A stretch of 64,000 nt of DNA from Callipepla californica brunnescens (taxonomy: Eukaryota; Chordata; Aves; Galliformes; Odontophoridae): assembly GCA_023055505.1 (NCBI GenBank), contig JALIRH010000035.1, positions 4,892,382-4,956,381 on the forward strand. The letters are read 5' to 3'. The notes below the pieces were generated by a model. That model had not been told where the DNA came from. It searched no databases and worked only from the letters and a program-made list of their open reading frames with translations. The translations under genes and the position numbers were made by a program. Positions 13,901 through 28,900 of this stretch are shown in pieces (within the stretch, counting starts at the first letter, position 1; each line of letters begins with the position of its first letter).

Positions 13901-16900
13901 GCTGATAAAGCATCAGGACTCGTGTCTGTGTCAAACGAGCTATTTCCATTCCTCAGTGGTCTTGGGAAAGCTAAATGTATATCCTCTGTGTCTGCAGTGA
14001 CACAGAAAGGAGCTGCCGTGATGGCACCCATGTGGCACTGCTTCTAGGGAGAGTATTCTCAGTGAAATCCAGAAAAAGCTTGTTTTCTACTTTTAAATTA
14101 AGTAGAGATGGGGATTGTAGTTTATCCAGGTAGAGTCTGTGCCAGATAGCACATGCTAGAGTCACTTGGTTCATGATGCACGTGCATCATGGTGCAGGGA
14201 GCAGTGTTCCTTATGAGGGCCCTCACTTTCCACAACAACAGACAGCAAAAGTAATGTTTCACAGTGCAGCGTGGCACTTCTTGTCAGCGGAGCAGCACTC
14301 AGTCGTGCAATATTTAACCCTTCTGGGCAGGAAATCAGCTCTGACCTATGGACAGTGGTACAAAAGGCCGATTCTTGTGAGGCTGGGATGTCTCCAGCAC
14401 GTGTCCCTGAGCTCTGCCCCACTCAGTGCTGCTCATGCTCCGGGATCTCTGGGGATTCCTGGAGCTGATGCTTCCATTTTTGAGTGTGGCTGCAGAGGAA
14501 ACCTAAAGGCAAAGTGAATTTGAAACAAAGGGACTTGTCCGCTGCATTGTCAATGGTGTGACTGTGATTTTCCACAGTGGATATTCTTAGATTTCCATTG
14601 TAACCATATAGCACGTGAACAACTCTTTAGAAATGAGAAGCAAACCTAAGATTTCCTGTTCAGCACCTGAGTGTGCTGGGATAAAGACTTCATTTTGGAC
14701 TCATGTGATGGGATGAGCGGGGTGTGTTCCTGCAACATCTCACACCCCCCCCAGAAAATTCAGAATGCAGTTATTTCTGATGTTTTGCAGATACCTGTGC
14801 TATTAAGGTAAGCTCAGGAAAGAAATTCGGATCGCCCATAGCTCAGCAATGTGCCAGGAGGCACAAGCAGCATTTGACAGTCAGCAGAATAGCCAGCCTG
14901 CTCCATAAGGTGTTATTGCAAGGAGGTTTAACAGATACTCAAGCTTAAGGCAAGGAAAGCAGTTATTTTTTCATGTTTGTTGCGCTGTGGGTTGAAACAG
15001 GCCCATCCTGAAGTGGAAGGAGTGAGGAGTAAATGAAGAACTGGATCCTTAGAGTGAGGTGCTTCCATCAGAGAGGGTTTGGGGTCTGAATTGCAGTGTT
15101 TCAGGTCCATAAATCAGGCACCGTGTGACAGGGTGAGGAGTGTCACTGACATTAGCTGCCTGGAGACGGATGTTTGTGGAATCCAGTGCCTTTTTTGGTC
15201 TTGGGAATCAAACTGGATTACAGAATTGCACCAAAAGGCAGAGTGGAAACGATGGTGAAACGTTTTGTAACTTCAAGTGCCAGCAAGAAAAGCAGTGGTT
15301 TATGTAACAGTCTTCTCCCAAATAGCATTCAGCTTGTTCTCGTGTTAGGATGTGCATTCGTGGGGTGCCAGCTGCTGAGGTGACAGTCCCAGGAGGTGTG
15401 CACGGCTGTGTGCACTGCTCAGGTATGTGTGTGCTGCCCTGGCAGCCTGCTTGCGTGCAAGGGGTTGTTCCTTAGCACCCACAGAGGTGGCTGCATCCAT
15501 TTATGGCTGGGGAATTCCCCAGGAGGAATGCGCTTTGTTTCTTCATCCCTCTGCGATGGGATGAAGGGAATTCTCTGGAATGATTTCACTAAGGGCGTGA
15601 TTTTATCCTGAGCTTCCTTCTGGCTGATGTGTCCACCAGCCCTCCTTCTGCAAAACGTGCACAGAGTAACCAGCTCATGTGTGAGCGTAGAGTCACGGCC
15701 TGGTCAGCCCGAACTTTTCTTTTTGGTGCACTGAAAGCAGCTGTGGGGGCAACAGAAGAGGTCTTTGCCCCAGGAACCCCTTGTAGGTGATGTTTTTCAC
15801 TTGGGTGGCGAGGTTAAAGGTGTGGCCTCTGCTGTGCTGTGTGCTGTCCTTACAGGTCGAACGAGATGGAAATGCCAGGTTAAGGAAGTGATGTGCTTGG
15901 TGAAAAATGGGAGCCCGGTACTCACAGATCTTATCTTTGGGGCCACGGGGTTAAAGCTTCAGCTCCTGCACATCACAGTTCATTAACTCACCCAACTGTG
16001 CGATTCCGGAGCAGACTTATTCCATTTGATTGAAAGTGATGAAATCAAGCAAGTAATTAGTCTCGTTTGTTCAGCTGCGGATTGGGGTTTAGCATGTTCC
16101 TGTAGCTATGGTAACAGCACCGACTGATATGCAAACTGCTGGAGCAATCCTGGAGGAGGAATGGTACCTTTGCCACAGTGGAGGTGTCAGGCAGCAGAAC
16201 CAGCATGGCTGTGTACATAGCGGGCGCTCGTGACCTCAGCAGGTTGGTATGTGTTTGAACAGGAGCTTTGCAGCTGTGAATGGATTACCCGTGGATGTTT
16301 CTGCCTCTGGATGGGAGCTGCACCTCTCCTGTTGAAGCACTGACCTTATTTTGCTGCGTACTTTTTGCAAGGGCTTTTCTTCAAAGCAAGTTTCACAAGC
16401 ATCACAACGATGCCCAGAGCACTAAAACATGCCTTGTTCTCACCAGGGCCAGCACTGTGCACGTTGGTGATGCATTTCTTTTTGTTCATTTCAGAGTTCA
16501 GCTCGGATCCTGGATGTAGTTGTAATGTTGTTACAAAACAGAGTTTTGTTGTGGATCGCTTCCTCTAATGTATCTGATCCTTGGTGCCCACTTGGTGTTT
16601 GTTTTCAGAGAGATGAAAAGGCCCTCTTTGAAAGTTTGCCTGTGTGTTTTTGGGGTCCTAAAGGGCCGTCCTACTCTTGCCTTTTCCTTCTGACACAGCA
16701 GGGCGGTGAGGAAGGCAGTGCAGGAGCCAAGGCTTTGCTGTGTTGGTGTTGGTTGGCTCCTGCACAACACTCGTGTCGTTCCCTTGGTCTGCACCACTGT
16801 GCCATGGTGGTTGTGTGCTCCAGGAGGCCGACAGACCAGAGAAGACCAAGTGGAGGTTTTGCCCTGTAGCATCCCAAGCCTCTCAAGAAGCAAGCCAGCA

Positions 16901-19900
16901 AACCACCCCTCTCTTTCCCAAGAGATTCCTTGTGTGTACTGTAACTTCTGCGCCGTTGACTTCTGAGAGGTGTTTTGTTACAGGGCACGGATGCTGCTAT
17001 CTGATGTATACAGTTCTGAATTTAGTTCCTTTGTGATCTGTGCTGCAGCGTGCCCTCACAGATGTCTGCTGGATGAAAGGGTTTTTAGCGTGAATGAAAT
17101 CTCATGATTGCTCTCTCTGCTGTTGAATAGTTCTTAAAACTTAAGGAATATTTTTCTATCGGATGGCCTGGCACTGTGCTTGGCTATCTCATGTTGATCT
17201 TATCCACTGAGCTCTAGCTGTGATTTGCTGCCTCACTATCTTATCTTGAGGCACTGCTTTTGTGTGAGTAAGGGGAAAACTGGCCAGGTAGAAGGGACTT
17301 GTTTTTTTCCCCTAACATCTAGAAAGCAGGAGCACTTGGGGTTGACCAGCTCAATTCTGATGTTGATCGCTTTTTACTTGCTGCAGATGTGTGTGTATTC
17401 ATTGAAGTTGGTGGGGATCTGCGGGCAGTGGGGAATGAACAGTGCCTGCAGAAACACATGCATTTTTGAGTGCTTTAAAGGTTAAATATGAAGGCAGGAT
17501 TGGTGGCCTGGGGTAGTGCTGCCTGCCAGAAAAACAGAGCCTTGGGGCAGCGCTGCTCCAGAGCTGTGTCTTGCTGTTTCTCATCTTCCTTATCTGAAGC
17601 ACTTGAAATGGATTTCACTCCCCCAAAAGCACTTTGAAGAGCTTTTGATTTGGGAGTTCTTAGGGAGGGTTGCTTTGTTGTTGTTCTTAGGGTTGGTTTT
17701 CAGTTACACGGGGAGAGGACGGCCAACTCGTAGCCCTCCTTAAAAACCCAGCTCTGCAGTCGAGTTTAATCCTGTTTCTTTTTAGTTTCATCCAGCAGGA
17801 TTGCAGGAAGGGAAGCTGGCCTTGTTTCCAGCGCTCAGTCTGCAGTTTGACCCGGATGTGCCTTTGTGTTGTCAGGCTTCTGTCCCACGCACTCATTCTG
17901 CTGGTGGCAGAGCCTGGGAGTGCACAGGGCGAGGGATGGCAGCACTGGGGAGCTGCCTCAGCAGCAGCCATCCTTCCTTGGGCTTGTGAGCAAGCTAGGT
18001 GTCTGTGTCCCAGATGTTTGACAATCTCTGGGCAAGCACCCGACTCGAATCTCTGCGCCAGCCTCGTGAAGCAGGAAGCGATTAATTCATCAGCGTTAGC
18101 AACACTGGGAGCTGCACAGAGGAGTTTCTGCCAGGGGTTAATGATATTGCTGATTTATCCCCAAATACTGCGGATGGAGAGCGGCTCTTTAAGTCCTTCT
18201 GACATCTTTTGTGGGCACAGCTTTCAAGTGTGAGTTGCCCTTTGGTTTCGTAAGCTGTCGTTGCAAAAATAAAAGCAGAGTTTGGAAATACGAATGCGTT
18301 GCTGGTGAAAGCCTGGAGTGGGGGCATCATCTTTAAGGAGTATGGCTATAAAATGCATTTGCAAGACTTCACTTATGGAAGTGGGAACTCTCTGCAGAGA
18401 TGCCAGAGCTTTTCTGGTGCTTCGAGTTGTTCTGCTTTCTGTCGGATAAAGCAATCAACTTGTGTTGTCTTTCTTTGTCTTCACAGGCACTCGCAGCCAA
18501 TGCTGGGACAGGGTTTGCAGTGGCAGAGCCTCAAATTGCCATGTTCTGCGGGAGGCTAAATATGCACGTGAATATCCAGACTGGGAAATGGGAACCTGAC
18601 ACTTCTGGGACCAAGAGCTGCTTTGGAACGAAGGAAGAGATTCTGCAGTACTGCCAGGAGGTGAGGAGTGCTGTGGGATCTGGCTCTTCACTGCTGTGAA
18701 GGAATTGGGTTTGAGTTTAGCCAGTCAGGAGCCAACTAACCCTGCAGGAGAGTTGTGTTTACTGTCTCACTTCCCTGAACAGCCCTGCTGCCATGGATGA
18801 GCAGCAGAGATGCTGCCGTGGGACTTAAGAGTTACTTCTAGTTTATATCAGCTCACATTGCCACAAGAAGGCCCTCGCTCTGTAGGTCAGGGGGGTATCT
18901 CTGTTTTCAGGGTTTGTCTCGTTAGATCAGCTCAGCAGCTGACACCTATTTCAGTTGGAACGTGGTTGTGTTGTTCTCAGTGACATGTGCAGATCAGCCA
19001 GAATATTAGCAAAATATTTTCATCAGAACGTTGGCTGTACTTTGAGGTTCTTCATGCCTTAATCTCCTTTCAGTGTGCTCCAGATACCTCAGCCTTGAAG
19101 AGTGACTTTAATTATTCTGTGGAGGGCATGCAAAATACCACGAGGAATGTTTCTTTAATGGGAAGGTGATAGAGTACACTGTGTCTGGACTGGAAAACTT
19201 TTAATACTGTTTTACAAGGCTGATGTAACTGGGGCTACATGTGGTTCACGTAGCGGAAACCTAAATATAAATCAGTGTCTGCACTTGAGAACTTGAGCAG
19301 GACATGGGGATTGTGTTAATAGGTTATAAATGGAGCAGGCATAAGGAAACCTGAGGAGTTAGGTGCATTTTAGCTTGGCAGTTGACGAGACAGTCTGAAG
19401 ATGTTATTAATCCTAGTTGTTGGTGCTTGCCCTCTTCCGGAGAGTATCACGCTCACGCTGTCTGCACCAGCCAAAATGGAACGGGTAAAAATCCTCCTCT
19501 TCCACTTCCATGCAAAGCTAGAGGCCTCAGCTCCGGGTCCCTAACCTGGCTTTCTCCTGCCACGTGTGAAGAAGTGATGACACATTCCATTGCTGATGCC
19601 CTGCGTGATAAACAGCTGGGGGCTTTTTTATGTCTTCAGCTGTTGGAAGCTTGATCCAGAAGAGAATGTGTATCCGTGTACAGATTGGAAGCTGCTCTTG
19701 TTTGGAGAGCTGGCCTTGCTTCTTCTGGCTCAGAGCCATTTTGTGCATTCCTTCTCCTTTCTGGAAATAAATTTATCTGTGGTTCTTTTTAAACAGATGT
19801 ATCCAGACCTTCAGATTACAAATGTCGTGGAAGCCAATCAGCCTGTCAGTATTGACAGCTGGTGCAAGAGGGGGAAGAAGCAGTGCAAGGACCACACTCA

Positions 19901-22900
19901 TATCGTTGTGCCCTACAAGTGCCTGGGTGAGTGCATGACATGCTTCCCTGCATTCCTGCGGGCGGGGGTGAAGAATTGCCTCCTGGCTTCTTCGGGAGAG
20001 AACATCTGAGTTTATAAGGCTTCTCTCGTATCAGGTTGCCATTTCCACATCCAACTTCCACTCAGATGGTTTTATTTGCACAAGATGGAACTCTGCCTTT
20101 CCCCGGCAGATCGACAGCTTGATAACAGCTGCGCTGCAATAATGGTGCCTGGTGTGAAAAAGAAATCCCCATTCTCTTTGCAACTGCCATAAAAACCTGA
20201 AGGCTATTGTATTTGAATATCACAAAGACACTGGGATTTAATACTCTGGTCTTATTTTTGTGGAGCTTTAATATTTTGTTGCCTTGGAAACTTAAATGCT
20301 CTGCCTGTTCAGGCTTCCTGCTTCGGTCTTGGCAAGAGATCTCTATTCTGTTTCAATGCCTATATTTAAACTTAGCTGTTTCAAAAAGGCCCTGCTTCTT
20401 GCAGTGACATCCCTTGTTCCCAGTTTTGTACTGTGGAAGGTAGTAGATAAACTGTCGTGGGTTGCACTGTACTTTCCAGTGCCTATCCACCCACTGGAAT
20501 CAGGCAGCACTTGTTTACCATGCAGCTTTTGACCTGTGGGTTGTGATTGACACTGCTGTGCTGGTTTTCTTAATTAGAGCATGTATCTCAGGTTAGCATG
20601 TGGGTTGGCATAAGAAAAACGCAGGGAAATTCCAGAAGTCTGTGTAGGTACTGTTCTCCTGTGTGTAATACCTTCCACAGAGCATTAGTAAAAACTAAAC
20701 TCAGTGTGGTTACATCCCAGGAGAAAGATACGTCTCTTTATAGGTGTGGAAACTCAGATGGAGAAGCAACCAAACCTGACTGATGAGGCTGAGTACCTCT
20801 AATGGGAATAAGGCTGAAAACAAGCTCTCTGGGTTTATAAGGAGTCATCTGTTTCAAAAAGAATCCTCTCCCCAGCGTGTTTTTCAGCTGGAAATTAACC
20901 TAATTCTGTGGCACAACCCTAAAATCTGAAGAGTATGAAGCTGTCTGTTAGAGGCTGTCATGCGTGTCATCTGCCGCAGTGCTACGGCTCGTGGGGCCCA
21001 GCCTGTCAGCTCTTTGCTTCTTACATCTGAATTGCAAGTCATAAAATACATTTTCGTGGTCTTTATCAGTTTGCAGACCGCTTGTTGTAAGTGGATGATG
21101 AACGCCTCTGGGGTATGCAGGGCGTTTTTATTATAGTCCAACTGCTTTGCTCCTGCTGCTGCTTGTGTCTCTTGCTGCATTAAGGAGCTGGCTGTCTTGA
21201 GATAGGATCTCCCTGTCCTATGTGTGTGACCTCTCCTGCCTCTCCCCTGCCAATGAAAGCTCTTTTGTATTTCAAAGGTGAAGAGGGGAGGGCCCCTAGC
21301 AGTAGCACCGAGCTGTAAAACAGAGGTAACAATAGGATGGTGGGAGTGGGGCAGGAGTGGTGAGGTGTGAAAAGGCAAACTGCTGGCAGTGCTGGCCGAG
21401 CTGCCAGGTGCCATGGGAACACCTCTTCTGGCTGCTCTCCTTCTAGGACGAGGAGGATCTTTTCTTTTTGATAGTAGTGATCATCAGTGAAGGTGTCCCA
21501 TTAATGTGCCATGCAGTGCTTTTCCATTTACAGCCTGAAGTGAGAGAACTTTCCGTGACTTTCATACCTGTGTTAGAAACAGCTTCTGTGGCGGCTGTTA
21601 TTTCTGACCAGTTTGAGTCTTCTGTCCCCAAAACCACGGCCTCGTGGCTTTAAAGTTGAGTCAGTTTGAGAGGAAAGGAGGAAGCTGCCCATCGGGGGTG
21701 TGAGCATGAAACATTTGGACTGATGATCTTTCCTTACCCTTTTTAGGGTATCTAGCTATTTTCTCCTTTTAAAATTACTGGAATTGGTTAATTAAATCTG
21801 CAAGGAAAAATCTAATCTCTGAGGAAAATGTAATATTTTGTATTCCAGTGCTGGAGTTTGGACTAAGAACAGGAAGTAATGCCTGTGTGGCTCCTGTACT
21901 GATCCAACATGTGCTGGGACTGAGCTGAGCTGTGGTAGATGTTTAACTTAAACAGTTAAATTCAACTGCCGCAGGGCAGACCGATGTCTTTGTCTCCTTT
22001 CTTCCTCAAAAGCAAGAGTGTGGCCTTCAGCTGTGCCAGAACGTTGTGCTGGTGAGGCTGTGGTTATCTAAATGCTGGAATGCAGCGTGTTTGCTGAGTC
22101 TGGTTTTGCTCTGTTTTTTCGGGATTTGTTTTCCGATCCTCTGTTTTGGTTAGGGCTGTCCGAGCTGGGGAATGTGCTGCAGCTGATCCTGAGCTAAGCC
22201 ATCTGGAAACCTGCAGAACAAAACAAACAAGACTTAATCAGATACCCAGATACTGACAACATAGATAACACTTGTGGCACATAAAAACGTCGAGGCTGTT
22301 ACAGCAGCAGGCAGCTTGAACTAGCCTTGGTATGGTGCAGCTCATTTAGAGACTGATGATCGAGTGCTTTGAAAGCTTCTGTATGCAGATGCAGTGTTCT
22401 CAAAGACTTGTGTGAAATTGCTTCAGCAATTTATTGAGTGCCACTGTCAATGGCATTGCCTTCGGTTCAGCCTTAGGGTTTGTGCAGTGCTCAGCCATCA
22501 GCCCCAGATCCCGTTTTTATCTTGGAAGCTCCAAGGCTCTGTTTTTTTCCCTGCATTAGCACAGATAGCTGCTGTGCCATGAATGTGCCTGACCCTAAAG
22601 GCACCTAGGGCAGAGCGTGCTCTGGGGACACCTGATGCTGTCTTTGTCTCCTGTGTGTTTGTGATGGGATGGAGGGACCCTCGTTCACTGCCTTGTGGCC
22701 ATCTCTTGTGTTGTAGTGGGTGAGTTTGTGAGCGACGTGCTGCTGGTCCCGGAGAAGTGCCGGTTCTTCCACAAGGAGCGGATGGATGTGTGTGAAAGCC
22801 ATCAGCACTGGCACACGGCAGCAAAAGAGGTAACTGAGATGCTGTGGCAAGGATGCTTACTCTGGATACGTGCATTTATATGGCTGTAGAGTTGGAGCAT

Positions 22901-25900
22901 AACAGTGTTCACCTCTGGGGTCCCTTATTCCCATGCTGCAGGCTGTGGCCTGAGGCAGAGAGCGATGAAAAAATGGTTTGAAGTGCTCCAGTGACTTCAA
23001 AAATCTGGCTGCTCGAGTTACTTCCCACTCTTGCAAAACTGCCCTGAGTAGCTTCCCAAGATCATACCCTGAGCTGTGAATTGAAGTCATATCCCTGGGG
23101 TATACCACACTCCCCAGTGGCTCGTCCTTCGTGCTGTGGTGTGGGCACTCACAGTGGTCAGAGGCTGTTTGGGGCTTTTCCTGCACGTTAACATGGGTGC
23201 TGCTGCTGGGGATTTGGTTTGGAGTGCAGTGCGAGTTACCCGATTAGTGGGGTTTTACATAAGAGATGGATTATCTGCTCAGAGTAAATCTCGGCCGTGG
23301 GGGCTTTGGGTGGTTTGGTATGTGTGTTGGTTTGAGTTTTTTAAATCTGCGGAGCAAAAACGCTGTCAGTTCTCTGCACACCCATTTCAGATGGGAGTAA
23401 TTAAAAAGAAAATCTTGGTTAAATATATATGGTTTAAATTTTGCAGGAACAGTAACACAGTGTTTAATTGTGACAGTGTCAGTAAATAAGAGGTTAAGGA
23501 TGTACCAATTAAGCCTCTATTTCTTTAATTTCCTGGGAGAAAAACCTGTCTTAATGAAGCTGTGCTAGAGGAATTGCTTTTTAATTGAGGACAAACTTTA
23601 TGCACAGAAAATCACTTCCTTTCAACATATTTGTTCTCCAGAAATATTTGGCTCATTTTGTGTCTGTGCTGTTACAAAGCAAAGCAGAAAAGTCTTCTGA
23701 TCTACATAATAAAGCCTTTCTTACTGCATTTTTGTCTGCAGCACCACACAACTATGCATTTCCGTAGTTCAAGAGGAGCACACAGACATGATGTCTAATC
23801 ACAGTTTGGATTGGGCTTTTTCTTGAATTGTCCAATTGATTTTCATCTGCGGCACGTTAAAATAATCTTGACACAAAGTGCAGTTGAGCAATTACTCACT
23901 TACTCATGTGAAGTTTAATAGATAAAGTTCAATGGAATGGCCAGCCCAGGAAAGCAAACAGCAGTTCCTTTTCTTCCAAGTGCTCTCTCCCTTGAGCTGG
24001 CACAGCACACCTGATTATTTCTGCAGAACTTAGCAGGGCTGTGACAAATGGGTGGTTGATGGGGTGGGGAGGTTGTGCATTAACACCAGGAAGCACTGCA
24101 TGGCTCTGATCTGAGACTTTCCTGGGGGATTTTGCTTATGCTCCAAATTTCAATTCCTTTTGCTTTCGGTGGTCAGGTCCAGGTCGGACTTTGCTGTTGT
24201 CTTTTTTGCTGTAAAATTTAGGCTGTTGGTCCCAACATTGGGCCTTCTGATAGGTGAATGTGATCCAAAGCAAGGGCTTAATTCTCACGTGGGCTCCTCT
24301 TCCAGGCCTGTCTGACAGAAGGGATGATCCTGCACAGTTACGGCATGCTGCTGCCCTGCGGGGTAGACCAGTTCCATGGAACAGAGTACGTGTGCTGTCC
24401 CCAGACAAAAATTGTGGATGAGGCTCTGTCCAAAGAGGAAGAGGATGAAGATGAGGATGAAGACTATGACACTTATAAAAGGTGAGGTTCTTACTGCTGT
24501 CATGGCTGTCAACAGCTCTGTATGTGAAGCTGCCATCGCCTGTTTTACATAGGTGGTGGGGTTTTGAGAGGAGAATTCCTGTGCTTTTTGATTTCCGAGA
24601 GGAGAGTCCTGAGCATGAACATGCCTTGCAGGAGGAAGAGTGACTTTTTAGTACTCCTTTTCCTGTGGCTGAACAGCCCCCTCTTCCTGTCCTTATTGAT
24701 CAGAAAGGCTGATAGCTGTTGCAGACTTACTGAAAAGAAACTGTTAAAGAAACATTAGGAGCTCCCCACTGAGCTGGAGACATGGGGTAGCTCTGCCTCT
24801 CCTAGCTGACCTGTCAGTTATGAGAGAAGTCCCATTGCTGGGGCTGATGAACCATCCATATGCTTCCTTCTATTGTCTTTCATTTTCCTAAAACAAGTTG
24901 AAAAGAGTCATTATTCTGTTCTGTCAAAGGCTGGCTGCAGAGGAGCTGGCTTCACCTGAACTCTCTAACCTAACTGTATCCCTTCAGTGAGTTCCCTACA
25001 GAGGCAGGTGTAGAAGACTTCACAGGGACAGCTGTGGAGGAAGATGAGGATGAAGAAGATGAAGGGGAGGAAGAAGAGGACGTGGTGGAGGATCGTGATT
25101 ACTATTACGATAGCTACAAAGTAGATGATTACAATGAGGAGACCACTACAGAGCCCACCAGTGACAAGGCCGTGCCTGAAAAAGAAGTTAGCAGTGATAT
25201 GAAATGTAAGTCACGTTCTGGCCTCTGGGCCTCTTCATTCCTTGCAGTCGTGGTGGCTGTCAGTCAGTGATAGATTCTTTTTGATCAAGTCAGTAAATGC
25301 CACTCGGAAGTTTTATTTGCCAGATAAGTTAGCAAACAGAGGAAAGCTGATGATGCTTGTGTTTCAAGTGTTGAAATTAACTCTCTGGAGCATGGGCCAT
25401 ATGTTTCCAGATAAACAGCAGAACTGCTGGCAGCAAGCCCGGTGTTTGGCACGCTGCATGAGCACCTCCATGAAGGTGCAGCGTTGAGTCAGAAAATGAT
25501 ATCAGCATAGGCTAATTTGGGAAAATCTGAGAGACATGTAGGGTACACCTTGAATTCCTCATTTTGGGTTTTGTGTTTCATACCCAGATTACAGAAAGGA
25601 AGCTGAAAGTGGAGGGGTGTGTTCTGCAGAGGTGGCATTGAAGGTGCCCTTTGAGGCTGAGGATGATACTGGGTGCCCCTGTTCCAGTCTCAATGTCAAA
25701 CAGTAGTGGCCTTTGCATAAACCCTTCTCTTTCACAAAAGGGAGAACATCAACACCGTTGGCCAGCTTTCATTACATAAGTATTTGCAGTAGCTTTTGCT
25801 AAGTGGTCAGTGCCATTCAGAGGGCATCTGCTGACCCTGTGGAGCATCAGTGTTACAGGGTGTCCTAATCTTTGCATGTCCAAGTGTCTGCAGAGAGAAG

Positions 25901-28900
25901 GAGGAGCGAAGAGGGATTGAAATTCAATTAGCTCCAGATCACTGAATCATTGCCAGCAGTTCTTGCATCTTGCTGGTAAGATGCCAGCATGCTGCAGATG
26001 ATTTTCCTTGCTGAAACAAAGCTTAGATCATATATGTACAGAACTGTTAGAGATGTGCAGATGTTGAAACTGATTTGGACTGGAGTGTCTGTTCTGGGGG
26101 TACACGGTCTGTTTTCTTGAAGCACAGTGTACACTTGCTGACTTAGGCAGCATATCTGTTTCTCTTGCCTCAAAATAACCCATCAACTTACGTTGCCTGC
26201 TTATTGTGCAGCAGTCCACGTGCCGTGGCTGTCTGGACTTTCAGCATCTAGTGTATAGCCTTAAAAATCTAACAGCTCTAATTGCCACAGCGATCGTGTT
26301 CCGTGTGCTTCGCCTGCCTTCTCACTTGCTTTTACACCTCACCTGTAAGGCACTGTCCAGGCAGAGTGCAGTGGAACAGGACATTGCTGGTTAAGCAACG
26401 CTAATGGGCTTCCTCTCCATCGTGCTGGTTTTATACAGCAGAGGCCCTGCCATTGGGATACCCAAGACATAATTCTGGCGTCAGCGAAAGAGATCCATGC
26501 TGTTCCTAGTGCTAGCTAACGTGAAATTACTCTTGCAGGTGAATGCTGCACGTTGAGACTCTGGCTTGGGTAGCCCACTGCTGCACGCTTGCTGCGAAGC
26601 AGCGTGTGTAGGCCTTTCCCTTGCAATCCTTGTGGTGAACACTTGTCAGATGTTAAGAATTCCCCTCAAACTGACAAAAGCCCTGTGATGAAGGGCTGAC
26701 TGCGTTCCTCACCAGCTCACGTTCTACCATCTCCACACAGCTGTCTGCTCCCAGGAGGCGATGACAGGGCCCTGCCGGGCTGTGATGCCTCGTTGGTACT
26801 TCGACTCTAACAAGAGAAAATGCATTCGCTTTATATATGGAGGCTGCGGAGGCAACAGGAACAATTTTGAGTCAGAGGAGTATTGTATGGCTGTGTGTAA
26901 AAAGATGAGTAAGTCCTGCCTCCCACTGGCCCTTTTGCAGCTAGCCACTGTCTGTCTGGCGTTTGGTGTCTCCTCCTCCTTGCCTAGGTCAAGAGAGGAT
27001 CCGTGTGCAGCCCATCCTTTTGGTTCTGGTGTCTGTCCTATTGCAGCAGTCTCCTCTTGTCTCTGCTTCTCAAGGTCTTTAGGGTTCGCTTTCATGGGGA
27101 AAAGTGGTTCTGGTCGTGTGCTCTCTGTGCTCAGCGTTGGTCTGTGGCTCTTAGCAAGGGCGTGGTTGTCTTCTGGATCTATAGCAGGAACCAGGGGCCG
27201 TCTCTCACCTCTTGTTACGAAAACACCTAGCTTGCCTATTTGCATAATGGCTTTTTTTCCAAATACGTGGAAGAAAGCACTCGTTTTTCCCCAGTCACAT
27301 TGCCGTGCATGTGTTTGACTAGTCAGTCCTGAAAAGCAAGCTGCTACTCGCTGTTCTCCTGCAGGTAGGCGTTTTCTTGCTATTACATTTTCAGAGAACA
27401 TCAGTGCAGTAGTATAGAATTCAGATTCCCACTTTCAGTCCCGGTTGAAATATGAATCACGATTCAATCCCTGCATTTTTTGAGAGCTTGAGGTTTTTGG
27501 CACCGATTTCAACTGGCTTTTATGTCAGATGATAAAACTACCAAAAACATTTTAACCTCCTTATTAATCTTATTGTTGAACTCCAGCACTTCCACTTCAG
27601 CTACCATTAAAGCCTTTTGAAAGGCTTTTTGTGTTATCTGGGGCTTGGCAGTCTGACTATACAGCCATAATCCTGTTTACAAAATGGGCTTCATGCAAGT
27701 GCTTTAGATTGGGCTGATCTAACTGAAGTGGTGAAATAAAAGATGTGGATGTCAGGAGCTTTTTATGCAAAAGTTTGTCCTGTTACAGAGGGATTTGGGG
27801 CTGGAAAGAGAGTCAAAGCCTGGTTGAGAAATGCCATGAGCAGGCCCAGAGCACAGTGCTGGGCTGGCATTGTCCTCGCACACAGTGATAATGCCTATGT
27901 TGTATGTTGCCATTCTTTCATGCAGTAATTCTTCCCCTTCTGCCCTCCTCACTCCCCAGTAAGTGGAGTCCAGTGCCTGCTAAACTCTTCCCCCTTTTGC
28001 TCAGAAGCACGTTGTCTTCCAAGGCAGCGTTGGAGGTTTTATCTGCCCATGGTAACAAAATGGCTGAAGGGTTACCTTGGCTTCCCCTTTCTGCTCTCTG
28101 TCCGTTAAAGGACAGTGTCAGAGCGTGTCCCATTTCCCATAGATCCTTTCAGAAAGGGCTCTGGGATGTGGTATGTCCAGAACTGTAGCACAGAAACCTG
28201 GTTCAGTGCTCCTCAGCTGCGGTGTGTGGGGCACAGAGCTCCCGTTGTGGATTTTGCTGGTGCTTGAGGCTGTCAGTTCTGAAATCCTATTTCTCCCCTT
28301 GTCGGATTTGAATGTCGTAAAGACACAAATCGTCCTGATTATTGGACAAGTCAGTTTGTCTCACTGAGCCTCCTTCTGTTGCTGTCTTGTCTAATATCAT
28401 TGCCTGTTAGTCCTGTATGGTGCATCTGCTACGGAAGGTAGGTTTGAAGTGTTAAAATACTGCCTAGTGTTTTGTGCAGATTTATTGTCGAGCTCCTTAA
28501 TCATATTAATGGTATCTGGAGCCAGCTTGTCAGTGAACAGCTAACGCACAGAATGTCAGAGCCAGTGGGAAAGGGAAAAGAACACAAGTCCTTTATTCTG
28601 CAGTGCAAGTCACTGTTCCTGGAGCTGAACAGTGCTGCTCTCAGAACTAACGAGAAGACCAAACAGGTGCTGGTTGTCACAGTGCATTACTGTGTGTTGG
28701 GATGATGTAACTAACCGATGTTGTGCAGTAGATGGGCAGCTTGGAGGTACAAAAATGGACTCCTGGTAGGTGGTGGTTCAGCAGGCTCCACCTGCCGGAT
28801 TGTTAATTCTGCAGGTAGAGAGAGAAATCATTTTCCATCCAGGATCACAGTTTTCTGAACCTCCACTTACCTCTACCCTCTCTTTGCAGTGCCAACTGAT

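Noticed and set aside
26724..27401. 225-codon minus-strand frame over the Kunitz exon
   Set aside because: It is a shadow of the opposite-strand coding exon that runs on into intron; no domain and no splice logic.
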